In this document: piece after piece, positions 6,205 to 7,940 of the stretch | Position numbering within the stretch: the stretch's first letter is position 1 | How the letters are laid out: each line of letters opens with the position of its first letter | Assembly: GCA_947452325.1 (NCBI GenBank) | Contig: CANGCZ010000064.1 | Span: forward strand, 1-7,940 | Source: Comamonadaceae bacterium | GTDB lineage: Bacteria > Pseudomonadota > Gammaproteobacteria > Burkholderiales > Burkholderiaceae_C | Length of the DNA: 7,940 nt | Direction: 5' to 3' | Notes under the pieces: generated by a model | Seen by the model: the letters and a program-made list of their open reading frames with translations, nothing else | What the model was told of the DNA's origin: nothing | The model's database searches: none | Translations under genes and position numbers: made by a program

Positions 6205-7463
6205 GCCAGATCACTTTCAGCGATCGCATTGGCCGCTGGTTCGGCAACCCGCCCAAAGAAGGCATGGATGCATTGCCTGTGCGTGTGCACGGGCGAGAAT
6301 TCACCCGCACCGGCGCTGCGCCGGGCAGCATCAAAGGCTTTGATCAGGCATTGATCTGGGCGATTGCCGGTTTGTTGTTATGGGGCCTGGTGATGGTGTA
6401 CTCAGCGTCGATTGCCTTGAACGACGGTGCGCAAGACAGCAGCGTCTGGCAGGCGCAGTTTCTGGTGCGCCACTGTTTGTCACTGGTCGTAGGCTTTGTC
6501 GCTGCCTTGCTGGTGTTTCAGGTGTCCATGGACCGTTGGGAAAAAGTAGCGCCCTGGGTCTTCATTGTGTCTATTGTTTTGTTGATTGCCGTGCTATTGC
6601 CTTTCATAGGCAAAAGCGTCAACGGTGCGCGTCGCTGGATAGGGCTGGGGTTGATGAATTTTCAGCCCTCCGAACTGGCCAAACTGGGGACGCTGTTGTA
6701 TGCCGCCAATTACATGGTGCGCAAAATGGATGTGAAAGAAAAATTCTTCGCCGCTGTCACGCCTATGGCGGTGGCGATTGCCATCGTCGGCTCTTTGCTG
6801 CTGGCAGAACCTGACATGGGTGCGTTTTTGGTGATCGCCGTCATCGCCATGGGCATTTTGTTTTTAGGCGGCGTCAATGCCCGCATGTTTTTATTGATCA
6901 CCGGCATTCTGCTGGTGGCTTTCGGTTTGATGATTGCCTTGTCGCCATGGCGGCGTGAACGCATTTTTGCGTACCTGGATCCCTTTGGTGCCGACTATGC
7001 CTTAGGCAAAGGCTACCAGTTATCGCATTCCTTGATTGCCATCGGGCGTGGAGAAATCTTCGGTGTGGGTCTAGGGGGCAGTGTGGAAAAACTGCACTGG
7101 TTACCTGAAGCGCACACCGACTTTTTGCTCGCAGTGTTGGGCGAGGAGTTTGGTTTGGTCGGCGTGGTCACCGTGATCGCGGTGTTCATGTGGTTGACAC
7201 GGCGCATCATGTTCATCGGCCGCCAGGCGATTGCCATGGACCGCGTGTTCTCCGGCTTGGTGGCACAAGGTGTGGGCGTGTGGATTGGTTTTCAGGCATT
7301 TATCAACATGGGTGTGAACCTCGGTGCTTTGCCTACCAAAGGACTGACTCTGCCATTGATGAGCTATGGCGGTTCAGCCATTTTGCTCAACCTGATTGCG
7401 TTGGCCATTGTCTTGCGTGTCGATTATGAAAACCGCTTGCTGATGCACGGAGGACGTGTATGA
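6201..7463 (+). CDS. ftsW: Septal peptidoglycan glycosyltransferase FtsW (SEDS family)
   Basis: FtsW is a multi-spanning inner-membrane protein of the SEDS family that polymerises lipid II at the division septum together with FtsI. The product is 420 aa. A cytoplasmic N-terminal tail of about 48 residues precedes the first hydrophobic segment. Signature blocks are NGARRWI at 141-147, QPSELAK at 155-161, PDMG at 204-207, and PEAHTD at 302-307, whose D307 matches the essential SEDS aspartate. Later come LPTKGLTLP at 377-385 and SYGGS at 388-392. Location between murD and murG, and the ftsI gene upstream, favour FtsW over the related RodA. The ATG at 6201 overlaps the murD stop as ATGA and is preceded by GGAAGG with 6 nt spacing. 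The frame extends upstream to a TTG at 6108, but that stretch lies inside murD and is not FtsW-like. The stop overlaps murG. Confidence 0.96.
   Translation: MSQITFSDRIGRWFGNPPKEGMDALPVRVHGREFTRTGAAPGSIKGFDQALIWAIAGLLLWGLVMVYSASIALNDGAQDSSVWQAQFLVRHCLSLVVGFVAALLVFQVSMDRWEKVAPWVFIVSIVLLIAVLLPFIGKSVNGARRWIGLGLMNFQPSELAKLGTLLYAANYMVRKMDVKEKFFAAVTPMAVAIAIVGSLLLAEPDMGAFLVIAVIAMGILFLGGVNARMFLLITGILLVAFGLMIALSPWRRERIFAYLDPFGADYALGKGYQLSHSLIAIGRGEIFGVGLGGSVEKLHWLPEAHTDFLLAVLGEEFGLVGVVTVIAVFMWLTRRIMFIGRQAIAMDRVFSGLVAQGVGVWIGFQAFINMGVNLGALPTKGLTLPLMSYGGSAILLNLIALAIVLRVDYENRLLMHGGRV
7449..7453 (+). promoter_or_regulatory. Ribosome binding site of murG
   Basis: GGAGG lies inside the last codons of ftsW, 6 nt before the murG ATG at 7460. 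Spacing and match are both good, which supports efficient coupled initiation. Confidence 0.7.
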
Positions 7464-7940
7464 CGACGCGCACCGCATTGGTCATGGCCGGTGGAACGGG
7501 AGGACACATCTTTCCGGGACTGGCCGTAGCCGAACTGCTTCGCCGTCGTGGTTGGAACGTGCATTGGTTGGGCGCGCCTGCGCCGAGCATGGAGAGTGAG
7601 TTGGTGCCTAAACACGGTTTTGTGTTTGAACCCGTGCGCTTTGGCGGATTACGCGGCAAAGGTCTGGTCACTGCGGCATTGTTGCCCTTTCGGTTACTGC
7701 AAGCGTTTTGGCAAAGTCTGCAAGTGGTGCGTCGGTTGAAACCCGATGTGCTGGTCGGTTTGGGCGGCTACATCAGTTTTCCGGGTGGCATGATGGGCGT
7801 GTTGTGCGGCAAACCGCTGGTGCTGCATGAGCAAAATTCAGTGGCAGGTTTGGCCAACAAGGTACTGGCGCATATCGCCGACCGGGTGTTATCTACTTTT
7901 CCGTCTGTGTTGCCCAAAGCGCAATGGGTGGGTAACCCCA
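7460..7940 (+). CDS. murG: UDP-GlcNAc:lipid I N-acetylglucosaminyltransferase MurG, 5' part
   Basis: MurG is the membrane-associated GT-B glycosyltransferase that adds GlcNAc from UDP-GlcNAc to lipid I on the cytoplasmic face, giving lipid II. The window holds the first 160 codons plus one base, a little under half of the usual length of about 355 aa. These cover most of the N-terminal acceptor-binding domain. The glycine-rich loop AGGTGGHIFPG has GGTGGH at residues 11-16, with H16 the conserved histidine. VGLGGYISFP is the second G-loop, and HEQNSVAGLANK has the conserved E124 and N126. The C-terminal UDP-GlcNAc-binding domain is beyond the window. The ATG at 7460 overlaps the ftsW stop as ATGA and has GGAGG 6 nt upstream. 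An internal methionine at codon 9 would cut the first beta strand and is unlikely to be the start. Confidence 0.96.
   Translation, partial: MTTRTALVMAGGTGGHIFPGLAVAELLRRRGWNVHWLGAPAPSMESELVPKHGFVFEPVRFGGLRGKGLVTAALLPFRLLQAFWQSLQVVRRLKPDVLVGLGGYISFPGGMMGVLCGKPLVLHEQNSVAGLANKVLAHIADRVLSTFPSVLPKAQWVGNP

Noticed and set aside
6380..6814. Second plus-strand frame of 144 codons inside ftsW
   Set aside because: It is out of frame with FtsW, whose motifs run uninterrupted through the region. It is Cys/Arg-rich with no family resemblance.
1..7940. Search for CRISPR, tRNA, rRNA, insertion sequences, direct repeats, attachment sites or rho-independent terminators
   Set aside because: The whole window is occupied by conserved coding sequence with two non-coding bases. 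I saw no repeat array or GC stem followed by a T-run by eye.

Overview
The window is a gap-free run of seven plus-strand genes from the division and cell wall (dcw) cluster of a Gram-negative bacterium: ftsI (3' part only), murE, murF, mraY, murD, ftsW and murG (5' part only). All seven products were identified from family motifs read directly in the translations, and the gene order is the classical proteobacterial dcw order. The MurE signature for meso-diaminopimelate, the long MurD and MraY variants, the wording of MurF and FtsW, and the heavy use of TTG for leucine in moderately GC-rich DNA suggest a betaproteobacterium of the order Burkholderiales, perhaps Comamonadaceae. The family-level assignment is inference.

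Layout: the C-terminal transpeptidase part of FtsI (1-646) runs into murE (646-2136), murF (2133-3536), mraY (3527-4705), murD (4708-6204), ftsW (6201-7463) and the first 160 codons of murG (7460 to the window end). The only intergenic DNA is two bases between mraY and murD. The other five junctions overlap: 1 nt at ftsI/murE, 4 nt (ATGA) at murE/murF, murD/ftsW and ftsW/murG, and 10 nt at murF/mraY. I saw no convincing internal promoter, terminator, RNA gene, mobile element, repeat array or CRISPR, so the segment is probably carried on one long polycistronic mRNA with translational coupling.

Function: MurD, MurE and MurF add D-Glu, meso-DAP and D-Ala-D-Ala to UDP-MurNAc-L-Ala in the cytoplasm. 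MraY moves the phospho-MurNAc-pentapeptide onto undecaprenyl phosphate to give lipid I, and MurG adds GlcNAc to give lipid II. FtsW polymerises lipid II at the septum and FtsI cross-links the new strand. The window therefore covers most of the path from a UDP-muramyl precursor to septal peptidoglycan.

I found no previously undescribed system. The points most worth a second look are small: how translation starts at murD and mraY, lineage-type insertions in MurD and MraY, and annotation hazards at the 5' ends of murF, murD and ftsW.
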